A DNA stretch of 64,000 nt from Pseudomonas cichorii (GCF_018343775.1 NZ_CP074349.1:4020001-4084000), one strand, 5' to 3'; shown: positions 47,568-57,933, numbered from the stretch's first letter. The notes: generated by a model from the sequence alone, not told the origin. Program-made: numbers and translations.

Positions 47568-48589
47568 AGCGCATCTCCCTGCAATCGGCTGGAAGCGATG
47601 TAGAAAATTTCCCCGCCGCGAATGGACACATCATTGGCTGGATTGATCTCGAACTGCCCGCTGGCAGACGAGCGATAGCCGATCAGCGTGGCATTGAATT
47701 CCTGGCGCAGGCGCACATACAGCTCGCCGCAGGAGGAAGTGAAACCGGCAGGCAGCACATGACGGAATTGCGTGGCGCCCTGGCCGATGCACAGCAGTTC
47801 GTTGATCACGCTGCTGGAGCCCGGGTCCTGAGAGGAACGAACCAGCATTTCGATAGCCATGTTCGACGTGCATTCCAGTTCGGGGGCATAGGTTCTGGCC
47901 AGCGCCGCCCGTTCGGAATTATTGAAGTGAGCCACGACATGGCCCGATGGTCCCAGGCTCTTGAGCGTCAGCACAATGGCCAGGGTCAGGCTGTCGGACT
48001 GGGTATGCACCAGAATCCGCTGGGCACCGATGACACCGGCACGGATCAACAGCGCCGGTGAATCCAGGGAATCGCCCTTGATGAACGATGCCCGGCCCGG
48101 CATGGGGTTTTCCGCGATGATCGAGTCGCAGATCACCAGCCCGCCACGGCTGGTCGAGGCGTCCTGATCGAGCAGTTCGACGATGCGTTCACTGGACTCG
48201 CCATCCCAGCCCACCAGAACCGTGTGGCCCTTGAGTGCAGAGCAATCGCCCTGTCCCTTCATATTTCGTCTCCAGATATCGCCGACCGAAGTCGATGCCT
48301 TGCCGATCACCGCGGTCAGCAAGGCGATACCGCCCAGCATGATCCAGGTGGTGGTGATGACCTTGCCCCAGCCGGATTTGGGCGACAGATCGCCGTAGCC
48401 GACCGTGGTGGCAGTGGTCAGGTAGAAATAGGTGAAATCGACGCCCTGGAGCAGATGTTCCTCACCGGCCAGGGTCAGCAACACCCATGAAACGGAATAA
48501 TGCACGACCAGCAACATACCGATGCCAGCCCAGCCGAACCGGTCGAAGAACACCGATACGTGACGCCGAAGCAACAGAAACAGGGTCAT
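47564..48589 (-). CDS. Two-TM potassium channel-like protein with regulatory domain
   Basis: 341 aa. Two membrane segments flank a pore loop with the selectivity filter TVGYGD (TTATTVGYGDLSP, about residues 58-70). The cytosolic part has a Rossmann-like TrkA/RCK-type domain (LKGHTVLVGWDGESSERIVELL; VVAHFNNSERAALA) and a C-terminal region. Likely a ligand-gated potassium or cation channel of the inner membrane. Its insertion between pspA and yjfK fits an envelope-stress role, where ion balance would respond to membrane damage. Confidence 0.87.
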   Translation of the reverse strand: MTLFLLLRRHVSVFFDRFGWAGIGMLLVVHYSVSWVLLTLAGEEHLLQGVDFTYFYLTTATTVGYGDLSPKSGWGKVITTTWIMLGGIALLTAVIGKASTSVGDIWRRNMKGQGDCSALKGHTVLVGWDGESSERIVELLDQDASTSRGGLVICDSIIAENPMPGRASFIKGDSLDSPALLIRAGVIGAQRILVHTQSDSLTLAIVLTLKSLGPSGHVVAHFNNSERAALARTYAPELECTSNMAIEMLVRSSQDPGSSSVINELLCIGQGATQFRHVLPAGFTSSCGELYVRLRQEFNATLIGYRSSASGQFEINPANDVSIRGGEIFYIASSRLQGDAL

Positions 48590-48642
48590 CCATTCAAATC
48601 CTTGAGTCAGCGTTCACTTCCATACAGCCCCGGCAAAGGCAC

Positions 48643-48666
48643 GGGATGGCCTTGGTTGGCCATCCC
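48643..48666 (-). other. Hairpin between pspA and the channel gene
   Basis: GGGATGGCC and GGCCATCCC form a perfect 9-bp stem with a 6-base loop, directly after the pspA stop. No T-run, so it may modulate read-through or protect the pspA transcript. Confidence 0.6.
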
Positions 48667-48677
48667 TTCCAGACGAC

Positions 48678-49385
48678 TTACTGGGCCGGTGTCTGATTAC
48701 GGGCTTTCAGGCGTGCCAGCACATCTTCGGCACCGCCATTCTTGGCACCGATGCCGGCGTCTTGCAGGCGGCGCTCAAGGTCGCTGCCGCTGGACTGGCT
48801 GGCCAGTTCTTCAGCCGCTTCCAGCTTGGCGTCCTGTTCATCCTGACGCTGTTTCAGGCGTGCCAGAGAACTCACCGCATTTTCCACCGCGCCGCTGGCA
48901 CCACCGGTGGCATTGGCCGTTGCGACCCGCGCTTTTTGCACGGTTTCACGCGCCTTGGCCATTTCGACCTGCTGCTTGAGAGCCTTGATTCGCGACTCGG
49001 CCTTGAGCACCTGGTCCTGCAGCAAGTTGACCTGCTTGTTGAACTGCTCGGCCAGTTCCTGTTCCTGATCGCGCTGGGCTTCGATTTCCGCAATCTTGGC
49101 CGCGCACTCCACAGCCAGGGACTCCTCCCCCTTGTTCAGCGCCTGCAAGGCACGGCCTTCCCAGTTGGCGATGCTGGTGGCGTGTTCTTCAAGGCGCTGA
49201 GCGGACAGCTTGTGCTTGGCCTTGATGGTGATCAGGCCGTCGCGGGCCTTGACCAGCGCGCTTTCGGCGTCACGGATTTCCTGGTCCAGAATGCGGATGG
49301 CATTGGCATCGACAATCGACTCGCCGACTTCGGAAGCACCGCCACGAACGGCAGTCACCAGTTTTTTCCAGATACTTGTGGTCAT
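48678..49385 (-). CDS. PspA/IM30 family membrane-stress protein (YjfJ)
   Basis: 235 aa with CAGGAGGAAAG upstream. Almost entirely coiled coil, typical of PspA/Vipp1 ESCRT-III-like proteins: ALVKARDGLITIKAKHKL, ALNKGEESLAVECAAKIAEIEAQRD, and LLQDQVLKAESRIKALKQQVEMAKARETV. PspA forms oligomers on the inner face of the membrane and preserves its integrity. Second gene of the cluster, 26 bases after yjfI. Confidence 0.9.
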   Translation of the reverse strand: MTTSIWKKLVTAVRGGASEVGESIVDANAIRILDQEIRDAESALVKARDGLITIKAKHKLSAQRLEEHATSIANWEGRALQALNKGEESLAVECAAKIAEIEAQRDQEQELAEQFNKQVNLLQDQVLKAESRIKALKQQVEMAKARETVQKARVATANATGGASGAVENAVSSLARLKQRQDEQDAKLEAAEELASQSSGSDLERRLQDAGIGAKNGGAEDVLARLKARNQTPAQ

Positions 49386-49411
49386 GAATTCTTTCCTCCT
49401 GACAGGGCTGT

Positions 49412-50065
49412 TCAGCGGATGAAATGATCTTCGAAAGCTTCGGCCGCACGGATCACGTTGTCCGCGAGGGTAAAGATTTCCTGAACAATCACCGTTAGGG
49501 ACGATGCAGCGCTCAGTGCGCCAAACAGGCAGTAGACTTCCTGGTCGTCAGCCAGGGTTTCGATACCCACCGACGACAGCGGAAACAGGTCACGGCTGCG
49601 CAGGACGACATTATTGAACGCGGCCACGTCCTTGATGCTGCTGACCTCGATCAGCGTGGCATCGGCCAGGATCTGGTCGCCCGCCACCGCAATGTAGATT
49701 GGCAGGTCGCCATAGCCTTTCATGGTCAACCGGATGCCGGCCTCGGCACCTTCGGTCACGGCCAGCTCAATTTCACCTTGAGTGACCAGGTCCAGTTCGG
49801 CCAGAGACTTCTGCAGGGAGCTGATGGTCCAGTGGGTGTTCTCGGTCATGAAATCCTCCAATTTGATTCTCTCGCCCAGAAAGGGCTGCCTTAGCGCTTT
49901 TTCGATGCCGCGCAGCGCATCGACGTTTTCAGGGCGGATCCAGAACTCACGCTTGACCAGACCCGCTTCCTTGAGTCGCAGACGCATTTCACGCATGTAA
50001 TCGGTAGAACTCTTTGACACCTTGGCCGGGAGTGCTGAACTGTCGCCTTTGGTTTTACGAGGCAC
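49412..50065 (-). CDS. DUF2170 family protein (YjfI)
   Basis: 217 aa from a GTG at 50065 preceded by AGGGGA; an ATG 21 bases upstream is less well placed. A short basic N-terminal region (VSKSSTDYMREMRLRLKEAGLVKREFWIRPENVDALRGIEKALRQP) resembles a DNA- or partner-binding extension and is followed by the DUF2170 core. First gene of the yjfIJKLMC-like unit. Function unknown. Confidence 0.82.
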   Translation of the reverse strand: MPRKTKGDSSALPAKVSKSSTDYMREMRLRLKEAGLVKREFWIRPENVDALRGIEKALRQPFLGERIKLEDFMTENTHWTISSLQKSLAELDLVTQGEIELAVTEGAEAGIRLTMKGYGDLPIYIAVAGDQILADATLIEVSSIKDVAAFNNVVLRSRDLFPLSSVGIETLADDQEVYCLFGALSAASSLTVIVQEIFTLADNVIRAAEAFEDHFIR

Positions 50066-50183
50066 TGGCGTTCCCCTGTGTTTCACCTTGGATCAGGTGC
50101 GCAACGTAGCAGATGCCATCAAGGATGGATACGTATCACATGTGATATTTTTCCGGATCAGGAACCACTCGATCCCAGACTTG

Positions 50184-50221
50184 AAAAAGGTGCTGTCCGC
50201 AACCGCGAACAGCACCTTTTT
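50184..50221. terminator. Bidirectional rho-independent terminator (pepN)
   Basis: AAAAAGGTGCTGT and ACAGCACCTTTTT form a 13-bp stem with A- and T-runs. It terminates pepN on the minus strand before the yjf-type cluster. Confidence 0.92.
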
Positions 50222-50260
50222 CCCAGCGTGCGAATGACGCATTCAATGCCGCATCAGCTC

Positions 50261-52921
50261 TTAAACCGCCAGACTTTTGCTCACCACTTCGAACACATCC
50301 GAAGACAGCTCGCCGGAGCTGCGAATGCGCTCAAGCTCGGCCTTCATCAACGCCTGACGGGCGCTGTCGTACTTGCGCCAGCGGGTCAGCGGTGCCAGTT
50401 GGCGAGAAGCGATCTGCGGGTTGAAGCCATTGAGTTCGATCACCAGATCCGCCAGGAAGCGATAGCCGGAGCCATCCGCCGCATGGAAGTTGATCAGGTT
50501 CTGGCCGGCGAAAGCACCGATCAGGGCACGGACCTTGTTGGGGTTCTTGATGTTGAACGCCGGATGCTGCATCAGCTCCTTGACCCGTTGCAGTCCACCC
50601 GGCTGGGTGCTGCCCGCCTGGACGCTGAACCACTGATCCATGACCAGCGGGTTGCCTTTGAAGTTTTCGGCAAACACGGCCAGAGCCTTGGCGCGTTCTT
50701 CGGTAAATGGCGAGTTGACCAGCACCGCCAGGGCTGTCAGGCGTTCGGTCATGTTGTCGGCGGCATCGAACTGCTCGATGGCGGCCTCAAGAACCTGCGG
50801 CCTGGCGCTGAGCATCAGGTACGACAGCGCAATGTTCTGCAGGCTGCGACGGGCAAAATGCTCGGCTTCGGCGATGTAAGGCGTGGTTTTCGACAGGCTG
50901 CGATTGGCCTGATAACGCGACCACAGCGCATCGAACAGGCTGTCGGCAATCTGCTGACGCGCAAACTCGCGGGCCCCATGAATGGCATCGACATCCGCCA
51001 CGTCGCTGATTTCAGTGAGGTACGCCTCGCCCGGCAGCGACAACATCTCGGCGACCATGGCCTGATCCAGTTGCTCGTCCGCCAGTACGGTGCCCAATGC
51101 CGTCACCAGACGCTGATCCATGACCAGTGGCTGACCTTGCTGATGCTGGGCGATCAACTCCTGCAGCACTTGCACTGACAGTTGCTGACCTGCCTCCCAG
51201 CGATTGAAGCCATCGCTGTCGTGCTGCATCAGGAACATCAACTGGTCGCGGTCGTAAGGGAAGCTGAGCTTGACCGGCGCCGAGAAACCACGCAGCAGGG
51301 ACGGCAGCGGTTTTTCGGCGATATCGACAAAGGTAAAGGTCTGCTCGGCTTCAGTCACCGACAGCACGCGGGGAGTGCCGCTGGCCGATGCTTCACCGGA
51401 CAGGCGCAAGGCAATCTCGCCACCCTGTTTGTCCAGCAGGCCCAGCGCGACCGGGATCACGAACGGCAGCTTTTCCTGTTTGTCCGGCGTTTGCGGGCAG
51501 CTCTGGCGGAAAGTCAGGCTGTAGGTGCGCGCCGCGCTGTCGTAGGACTCGCTGACAGCAAGACGCGGTGTACCGGCCTGGCTGTACCAGCGCTTGAACT
51601 GGGTCAGGTCAACGCCATTGGCGTCTTCCATGGCCTTGATGAAATCGTCACAGGTCACGGCCTGGCCATCGTGGCGCTCGAAGTACAGGTCACTGCCCTT
51701 GCGGAAGCCTTCGGCGCCCAGCAGGGTGTGGATCATGCCCACGACTTCGGAGCCCTTTTCGTAGACGGTCAGGGTGTAGAAGTTGGAAATCTCGATAAAG
51801 CTGTCCGGACGCACGGCATGGGCCATGGGGCCAGCATCTTCGGCGAACTGGTGAGTGCGCAGGTAAGCGACATCCTGGATGCGCTTGACCGTGGCCGAGT
51901 TCATGTCCGCCGAGAAACCGGAGTCGCGGAACACCGTGAAGCCTTCTTTGAGCGACAGCTGGAACCAGTCGCGGCAGGTCACACGGTTGCCCGACCAGTT
52001 GTGGAAGTATTCGTGGGCCACAATCGCCTCGACCCGCTGGTGAGCGGCATCGGTCGCGGTTTCGGCACGGGCCAGCACGGCACTGGAGTTGAAGATGTTG
52101 AGGCCCTTGTTCTCCATGGCGCCCATGTTGAAGTCGTTCACGGCCACGATCATGAAGATATCCAGGTCGTACTCGCGACCGTAGGTTTCTTCGTCCCAGC
52201 GCATGGACTTCTTGAGGCTGTCCATGGCGTGCTGGCACTTGTCGATGTTTTCCGGCTCGACATAGATGCGCAGGGTCACAACCCGTTCGCTCATGGTGGT
52301 GAACGTATCTTCGACACACCACAGGTCACCGGCTACCAGCGCAAACAGGTAAGCCGGTTTCATGAACGGGTCTTCCCAGGTCGCCCAGTGCCGACCGTCG
52401 TCTTCCTGGCCGCTGGCAATCGGGTTGCCGTTGGACAGCAGCACCGGGAAATCATGCTTGTCGGCGCTCAGGGTCGTGGTGAACTTGCTCATCACGTCCG
52501 GGCGGTCGAGGTAATAGGTGATCTTGCGGAAGCCTTCGGCCTCGCACTGGGTACAGAACATGCCGCTGGACTTGTACAAGCCTTCCAGCGCGGTGTTGGT
52601 TTCCGGGTGAATGCGCACGGTGCTGTCGACCGTGAAACGCTCAGCCTTGGGATGCAATGTCAGGTGGTCGGGCGTCAGCTCGTAATCGGCAGGACTCAGC
52701 TCGACATCGTCCAGTTGCAGCGACACGAGTTCCAGAAGCTGACCGTCCAGCACCAGCGGCGGCAAGCCAGCGCCACGTTCCGGGTTACGACGCATGACCA
52801 GTTGTGCGTGCACCAGAGAATGGTCGTCGAACAACTCGAATGTCAGATGCGTTTCGTCAATGAGGTACTCAGGCGCCTGATAGTCTTTCAGGTAAATCAT
52901 TTTCGGTTGTTCAGTACGCAT
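50261..52921 (-). CDS. pepN: Aminopeptidase N
   Basis: 886 aa, M1 family zinc aminopeptidase, with AAGGACT before the ATG. N-terminal beta domain, catalytic domain with GAMENKG and zinc site HEYFHNWSGNRVTCRDWFQLSLKEG (HExxH plus the distant Glu), then the helical C-terminal domain. Cytosolic; removes N-terminal residues from peptides. Length matches E. coli PepN (870). Confidence 0.95.
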   Translation of the reverse strand: MRTEQPKMIYLKDYQAPEYLIDETHLTFELFDDHSLVHAQLVMRRNPERGAGLPPLVLDGQLLELVSLQLDDVELSPADYELTPDHLTLHPKAERFTVDSTVRIHPETNTALEGLYKSSGMFCTQCEAEGFRKITYYLDRPDVMSKFTTTLSADKHDFPVLLSNGNPIASGQEDDGRHWATWEDPFMKPAYLFALVAGDLWCVEDTFTTMSERVVTLRIYVEPENIDKCQHAMDSLKKSMRWDEETYGREYDLDIFMIVAVNDFNMGAMENKGLNIFNSSAVLARAETATDAAHQRVEAIVAHEYFHNWSGNRVTCRDWFQLSLKEGFTVFRDSGFSADMNSATVKRIQDVAYLRTHQFAEDAGPMAHAVRPDSFIEISNFYTLTVYEKGSEVVGMIHTLLGAEGFRKGSDLYFERHDGQAVTCDDFIKAMEDANGVDLTQFKRWYSQAGTPRLAVSESYDSAARTYSLTFRQSCPQTPDKQEKLPFVIPVALGLLDKQGGEIALRLSGEASASGTPRVLSVTEAEQTFTFVDIAEKPLPSLLRGFSAPVKLSFPYDRDQLMFLMQHDSDGFNRWEAGQQLSVQVLQELIAQHQQGQPLVMDQRLVTALGTVLADEQLDQAMVAEMLSLPGEAYLTEISDVADVDAIHGAREFARQQIADSLFDALWSRYQANRSLSKTTPYIAEAEHFARRSLQNIALSYLMLSARPQVLEAAIEQFDAADNMTERLTALAVLVNSPFTEERAKALAVFAENFKGNPLVMDQWFSVQAGSTQPGGLQRVKELMQHPAFNIKNPNKVRALIGAFAGQNLINFHAADGSGYRFLADLVIELNGFNPQIASRQLAPLTRWRKYDSARQALMKAELERIRSSGELSSDVFEVVSKSLAV

Positions 52922-52934
52922 ACTGGAGTCCTTA

Positions 52935-53735
52935 TTACTGATGCACGGCCAGTTGATAGGCCGTGTACTTGCGAATATTGATCACGCCGGTATCGAAAAT
53001 CAGGTATTGGCCCTTGATCCCCAGCAGCGTGCCCTCGGCAATGGGGTTCTTGTCCAGGTTGAAGCTGACGATCTTGGTCGGATACGCCTCGACCGGATAC
53101 CGAAACTCCACAGGTTCGGCGTAATGCAGCAACTGGATGGCCTGCAGGCCGAATCGGCCTTGCAACGCCTGTAATCCGGCAGCGCAACTGTCGAACAGTT
53201 CCTGGCGAATGGCCTTGAGATCCACAGGCTGGGCATCGCCCTTGAGCAAGGCACGCCAGTTGGTACGGTCCGCAACCTGACTGCGCAGCAGGTCTTCGAC
53301 GAAACCGGACTGCTGCCGGGTCGCCACACGCAGGATCGGCAGAGCCTGGCTCGCCCCCTGATCCAGCCAGCGGGTCGGCAACTGGGTGGCCCGGGTGATA
53401 CCGACTTTCACGCCCGATGAATTGGCGAGATAGACGATATGGTCGGTCATGCAGAACTGCTCGCCCCAGGACGGGTCCCGGCAGGTGCCGTGCTCGTGAT
53501 GGCACTTCTCCGGGCTCATGATGCATACGTCGCACTGGGCCAGCTTGAGCATGCACGGGTAGCAATAGCCCTGACTGTAGCTGGATTTGGTCTTGCGACC
53601 GCAATGGCTGCAATGGATGGTACCCAGGTACTCCAGGCGCACCGTCTTGCCGATCAGCGGGTTGACGGGGATTTCCTCATCGCCCAGCCGAAACGCATAT
53701 TGCACGAACGACGCATCATCCTGACGCGCCGACAT
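52935..53735 (-). CDS. DUF2797 zinc-ribbon protein
   Basis: 266 aa from the ATG at 53735 (GGAG about 11 bases upstream). Cysteine pairs CSHC and CYPC, then CDVC and a cluster CHHEHGTC suggest a zinc-binding N-terminus. The rest, with DHIVYLANSSGVKVGITRATQLPTRW, has a GIY-YIG-like pattern but I see no clear catalytic set. Found next to pepN in pseudomonads. Function unknown. Confidence 0.85.
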   Translation of the reverse strand: MSARQDDASFVQYAFRLGDEEIPVNPLIGKTVRLEYLGTIHCSHCGRKTKSSYSQGYCYPCMLKLAQCDVCIMSPEKCHHEHGTCRDPSWGEQFCMTDHIVYLANSSGVKVGITRATQLPTRWLDQGASQALPILRVATRQQSGFVEDLLRSQVADRTNWRALLKGDAQPVDLKAIRQELFDSCAAGLQALQGRFGLQAIQLLHYAEPVEFRYPVEAYPTKIVSFNLDKNPIAEGTLLGIKGQYLIFDTGVINIRKYTAYQLAVHQ

Positions 53736-53764
53736 TTTGTTGACTGCTCCGCGACCAATCTCGA

Positions 53765-54025
53765 TCAATGGATAGCATCCGACTTGAACAGGATATTGGC
53801 CACAGGCTCGGACTTGGACGCACATTCCTGCGGGCCCATGTAACCAATGCGCTGGTCTTCCGGCAGGTTCTGCGCTTCCCAGGCGATCAACGCCTGCAAG
53901 GACAACTCGCGCTGCTCCTGAGTGAGCTTGCGGCCATCGGACCACTTGCCGATTTCCACGGCCAGCTTCAGGCTCTCATAGATGTCCGGGGTGATGTTTT
54001 CAATCATTTCAACAAAAGAGGACAT
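53765..54025 (-). CDS. YeaC/DUF1315 family protein
   Basis: 86 aa from the ATG at 54025 with TGGAG upstream. Small cytosolic helical protein (MIENITPDIYESLKLAVEIGKWSDGRKLTQEQRELSLQALIAWE), ending in a short tail. The family is widespread in gamma-proteobacteria, function unknown. Confidence 0.87.
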   Translation of the reverse strand: MSSFVEMIENITPDIYESLKLAVEIGKWSDGRKLTQEQRELSLQALIAWEAQNLPEDQRIGYMGPQECASKSEPVANILFKSDAIH

Positions 54026-54053
54026 GCCGTACTCCAGAAAATAGGGGGTAATT

Positions 54054-54926
54054 CTAGGCTCTGCGGCGGGCAATGGCACCACCCACAAGACCTGTAAAAC
54101 AACCAACGATCAGGCCACCGACATGGGCACCGTTGGCGATATCTCCAAAACCCAGCAGGCTCACCAGCCCGGACAGGCAGAGCACCAGCCAGACCAGCAT
54201 CATGATCAGCACGCCACGAGGCATGCGATAGATCGGGTTGGGCGCCAGCCACTGGAAAATCCAGCAATGCCCCAGTAACCCGTAAAGAACACCCGACAAC
54301 CCGCCAAACAGGCTCGGGCCACCAAAAACATATTGGACAGAGTTGGAGAACGCGGCGAACAGCAACGTCAGACCCAGCAGGTGCCAGCGCCCCTGGCGCA
54401 GTTCGATACGTCGTCCCAGCTCCCAGTACCACAGGCCGTTCATGGACAGATGCAGAATGCCGAAGTGGATCAGCATCGGGGTAAAGATCCGCCACCACTC
54501 CCCTGCTGCCAGACTGTCGGCAAGGGGCGTGAACATCGCGTATTCGCCCTGGACCTGAAAGTCCAGGAACGTCAGCCAGCGCACAGTATCGAGGTCATCC
54601 CCCAACAAGGTGAGCCCGGCAACGATCAGGGTCGCCAGCAGCACCAGGGCGGTCATCGGGCTGTTGCGCAACTGTTGAGCGAAGCCTGGACGTTTCACTT
54701 CGGTCAAAGCGGCGCCCGGTGGGAACTCATAAGTGTCGTCACCCTCCGGAAAGCGTGCGTACAGCGCGCGCACTTCTTCGGCCAGTTGCCCGACATCCGG
54801 TACCCAGAGCACTTGCTCACCCGCCTCTTCGCTGACCCGATGAGGAACGCCCAAACGCTGAAGAAAGCTGATGAAGCCTGTCAGATCGGTGCTCAAGGGC
54901 AATCGCAGAACGGCAACGGGGTTCAT
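54054..54926 (-). CDS. Rhomboid intramembrane serine protease (GlpG-like)
   Basis: 290 aa. An N-terminal cytosolic domain (about 1-85) precedes six membrane segments. Catalytic Ser in GLSGVLYGLLGH, the HxxxN-like motif in HFGILHLSMNGLWYWELG, and the catalytic His in AHVGGLIVG. Cleaves single-pass membrane proteins within the bilayer. Overlaps the metallophosphoesterase gene by 4 bases, so co-translated. Confidence 0.9.
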   Translation of the reverse strand: MNPVAVLRLPLSTDLTGFISFLQRLGVPHRVSEEAGEQVLWVPDVGQLAEEVRALYARFPEGDDTYEFPPGAALTEVKRPGFAQQLRNSPMTALVLLATLIVAGLTLLGDDLDTVRWLTFLDFQVQGEYAMFTPLADSLAAGEWWRIFTPMLIHFGILHLSMNGLWYWELGRRIELRQGRWHLLGLTLLFAAFSNSVQYVFGGPSLFGGLSGVLYGLLGHCWIFQWLAPNPIYRMPRGVLIMMLVWLVLCLSGLVSLLGFGDIANGAHVGGLIVGCFTGLVGGAIARRRA

Positions 54927-55894
54927 TGTGAAACCTCGGGACGCTGCACATCGACCCAGACGAATTTGCCTGGATCGATCTGTGTTTCCTGATCCAGTCG
55001 GTACGCGACCAGCTTGCCGTAGAGCACGGCACTGTAATCCAGGCAGGCCAGGTTGGGACGGATCGGAGCCGGTATGCCGCTGCGCCAGTAATGGCCAACA
55101 AACAGCAATGGCTCGTCGATGCCATAGCGCAGCAGAGCGTTCTTTTCCGAAGTGGACAACGGCGTCTTGGCCACGCCTTCAGGCAAGGCGTCGGGCTGGA
55201 ACACCACGTCGCCATAAGTCTGTGGGTCGTCTTCCCAGAATTTGGTGCGGAAGAAGGCACGGGACAGGCCATCGCCACCGGTCAGGGTCAAGCCATGGGG
55301 CAGCCGCATGTCAGTGCCGCGCAACAGACGGTTGAAAACGCCACTGGCAAAACTGCCGGGCACCGCCGAAGCCTGGACGAAATGCTTGTCGATGCAGCCA
55401 TTGCCGTGCAGACCACGCAGCGGCTCGATCAGGCTTGGGTCCCAGCAGGCATGAACCACGCGGAAACGGCCAGCATCAATGTACAGTGGCAGCTCGTAGA
55501 ACCACTGGACAAATTCGTTCCACTCCGCCGGATACTGCTCGAACTGCGCCAGCGTTTCGCCGATCAGTCGCGCATGACGCGGCGTGTGCTCACGCACGAA
55601 GCGCTGGCTGCCTTCGGGCAGGGCCGGTGTCACCCAGCCCAGCGCATTGAACTCATGGTTGCCCATGATGCAATAAGCCTGACCTGCCTGGACCATATCG
55701 CGCACGATATGCAGCGCTTCGCGAATCCGCGGGCCGCGGTCAATGATATCGCCCAGGAAAATCACCTTGCGTTCAGGGTGACGCCAGACGCCCGCCTGGA
55801 AACGGTAACCGAGCAACTCCAGCAAGTGCTCAAGGGTATGAGCACAACCGTGCACGTCACCGATCAGATCGTAGCCACGCGCAGGATCAAGCAT
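54923..55894 (-). CDS. Calcineurin-like metallophosphoesterase
   Basis: 323 aa. All phosphoesterase motifs: GDVHG near residue 13, GDIIDRGP near 48, GNHE near 78, and later His ligands ([12 protein letters not shown]). Similar to symmetrical Ap4A hydrolase or protein phosphatases of the PPP group; substrate uncertain. The start overlaps the nadK stop by one base. Confidence 0.88.
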   Translation of the reverse strand: MLDPARGYDLIGDVHGCAHTLEHLLELLGYRFQAGVWRHPERKVIFLGDIIDRGPRIREALHIVRDMVQAGQAYCIMGNHEFNALGWVTPALPEGSQRFVREHTPRHARLIGETLAQFEQYPAEWNEFVQWFYELPLYIDAGRFRVVHACWDPSLIEPLRGLHGNGCIDKHFVQASAVPGSFASGVFNRLLRGTDMRLPHGLTLTGGDGLSRAFFRTKFWEDDPQTYGDVVFQPDALPEGVAKTPLSTSEKNALLRYGIDEPLLFVGHYWRSGIPAPIRPNLACLDYSAVLYGKLVAYRLDQETQIDPGKFVWVDVQRPEVSQ

Positions 55895-56784
55895 CAGTCT
55901 CCTCCGGCGCCGAGTCTGCTGCCCCAGCCGAGCTTGGTGCGGCAGACTTCGTAATAGTTGTGATCCAGCGGATGAATCAGGCGCAGTTTCTGGGATTTCT
56001 TGCTGACGGTAATGGTATCGCCCGGAGCGCAGGTGAAATGGTTCTGGCCATCACAGGACACCTGGGGATAGATGGTCATGTCCTTGGACACCACGATTTT
56101 CAGCTCGCTGTTGCCGTCGACCACTATCGGCCGACCGGACAGCGTGTGCGGGTACATGGGCACGATGACGATGGCGTCGAGCTTGGGGTGCATGATCGGC
56201 CCGCCTGCCGACAGCGCGTAGGCGGTCGAGCCGGTCGGCGTGGCGACGATCAGGCCGTCAGCCTTCTGGCTGCAGACGAACTGGCCATCGATATAGATCT
56301 CGAACTCGATCATCCGCGTGGACTTACCAGGGTGCAGCACCACGTCGTTGAGTGCATCGCCCTGACCAATCGCCTCGCCATGGCGACGGACTTCGGCCTG
56401 AAGCAGGAAGCGGTTTTCCACCAGATAGTGGCCTTCCAGCACTTCAGCGACTTTGACTTCCAGCTCGTCAGGACGGATATCGGTGAGAAAGCCCAGGCTG
56501 CCACGGTTGATGCCCAGTACCGGAACATTGTGCTTGGCCAGCGCCCGCGCCGCGCCCAACAGGCTGCCATCGCCGCCCACCACAATGACCATGTCGCACA
56601 CTTCGCCGAGCATCTTGCGCGACGAGGTCTGCAGACCGTGGCCGGGCAGCACTTCAGCGATGGTGTCTTCCAGAATGACGTGCAGATGCCGGTCCAACAG
56701 GAATCTCTTGAGTCGGCGAACGGTATCGAGCACCTGGACACTGCCCAGACGACCGATGATGCCGATATTGCGAAATTGCTCCAT
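55894..56784 (-). CDS. nadK: NAD kinase
   Basis: 296 aa from the ATG at 56784; the upstream in-frame start is less likely. [11 protein letters not shown] is the nucleotide motif, followed by [22 protein letters not shown] and NDVVLHPG. Phosphorylates NAD to NADP with ATP in the cytoplasm. First gene of a tight run with the metallophosphoesterase and rhomboid genes. Confidence 0.96.
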   Translation of the reverse strand: MEQFRNIGIIGRLGSVQVLDTVRRLKRFLLDRHLHVILEDTIAEVLPGHGLQTSSRKMLGEVCDMVIVVGGDGSLLGAARALAKHNVPVLGINRGSLGFLTDIRPDELEVKVAEVLEGHYLVENRFLLQAEVRRHGEAIGQGDALNDVVLHPGKSTRMIEFEIYIDGQFVCSQKADGLIVATPTGSTAYALSAGGPIMHPKLDAIVIVPMYPHTLSGRPIVVDGNSELKIVVSKDMTIYPQVSCDGQNHFTCAPGDTITVSKKSQKLRLIHPLDHNYYEVCRTKLGWGSRLGAGGD

Positions 56785-56903
56785 GGGGCTCCTGCTGCGG
56801 GTTCGATACGGCTTCAAAGAAAGGGATTATGGGCGAAAGGGCCTGGTAGCGGCAATGTATGCACTCTAAAACCGTGCGCGGGGCCTTGGCCGTACTTCAC
56901 TTC

Positions 56904-56917
56904 GCGAATGAATTCGC
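56904..56917. repeat. REP-like palindrome
   Basis: GCGAATGAATTCGC, a REP-type core between divergent nadK and the DUF1853 gene; a relative of the copies near 19.6 and 40.9 kb. Confidence 0.6.
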
Positions 56918-56949
56918 TTGTACGGGGGGATGGGGGCTATTCTCGGTGC

Positions 56950-57933
56950 ATGACTCTATTTCCCGACCTGATCGACCTCCCTCGCCAGTTGCGCCATCCA
57001 GAGGTGCGCGACCTGGCCTGGGTCATCCTCGCGCCGCCCATGCTCGATGCAACGCCATGGCCGCAACGTCATCCATTGACCGGCAGCGACTGGGTACAGC
57101 ACCCCGATCAACTGGCAGACTTCCTGTATCAACTGGATCGGGACAGTTCCCCGCTGGAACACTGGCTGTCGCTCAGCGCGACGCGCAGGCTGGGGCTTTA
57201 CTACGAGCGGCTCTGGCAGTTTGCGGTGCATCATGCGCCGGGTGTAGAGATCATCGCCGCCAACCTGCCGATTCGTCTGGAAGGTCACACTCTGGGCGAA
57301 CTGGACATGCTGCTGCGCGACCGCGATGGCGTGCATCACGTGGAGCTGGCCATCAAACTCTATCTCGGGCCGCAGGACGGCGACGGCAGCGACGCGGCGC
57401 AATGGCTCGGCCCTGGGTGCCATGACCGGCTGGACCGCAAGCTCACCCACCTGAGCCAGCATCAACTGCCGATGTCCGCACGCCCGGAAAGCCGGGCTAC
57501 GCTGTCGGCGCTGGGTATCGAAGACTTCACTGCCGAGCTGTGGCTGGGTGGCTATCTGCTTTATCCCTGGCCGGGACAGGCACACTCACCCGCAGGTGCC
57601 CATAGCCAGCACCTCAAGGGGCGCTGGCTGCATCAACGAGATTGGGAGGAGTTCATCGAACAAAGTCCGACGGGGCGCTGGCAACCTTTGCCCCGTCATG
57701 CCTGGCTGGCACCGGCGCATTACGCTCAGGCCTGGAGCCATGAGCAATTGCAGGACTGGCTTACCCGGCTCGACCCGCTGGCTCCGGCGCAACTGCTGGT
57801 GCGTCTGAATCAAAACCCGCAGGGCGAGTGGGAAGAAACCGAGCGGCTGTTTCTGGTGTCGGACATGTGGCCAAATCTGGCCGACACCAGTAACGCCCTC
57901 AGTTCAGTGGCCGTTTCGACACCGCCGGTCTGA
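56950..57933 (+). CDS. DUF1853 family protein
   Basis: 327 aa from the ATG at 56950 ([11 protein letters not shown]); the frame is open much further upstream but that part is antisense to nadK. Text such as [52 protein letters not shown] places it in DUF1853; the E-x-D-x-L pattern resembles a nuclease-like core, but no activity is known. It ends exactly where the convergent MFS gene ends. Confidence 0.85.
   Translation: MTLFPDLIDLPRQLRHPEVRDLAWVILAPPMLDATPWPQRHPLTGSDWVQHPDQLADFLYQLDRDSSPLEHWLSLSATRRLGLYYERLWQFAVHHAPGVEIIAANLPIRLEGHTLGELDMLLRDRDGVHHVELAIKLYLGPQDGDGSDAAQWLGPGCHDRLDRKLTHLSQHQLPMSARPESRATLSALGIEDFTAELWLGGYLLYPWPGQAHSPAGAHSQHLKGRWLHQRDWEEFIEQSPTGRWQPLPRHAWLAPAHYAQAWSHEQLQDWLTRLDPLAPAQLLVRLNQNPQGEWEETERLFLVSDMWPNLADTSNALSSVAVSTPPV

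Noticed and set aside
51182..52981. A 599-aa open frame opposite pepN
   Set aside because: PepN on the other strand has all M1 motifs. The antisense frame is rich in His, Gln and Arg as expected from reverse translation of a GC-rich gene.
55960..56949. Upstream extension of the DUF1853 frame by 330 codons
   Set aside because: It is antisense to nadK. The family-like protein begins at the ATG at 56950.
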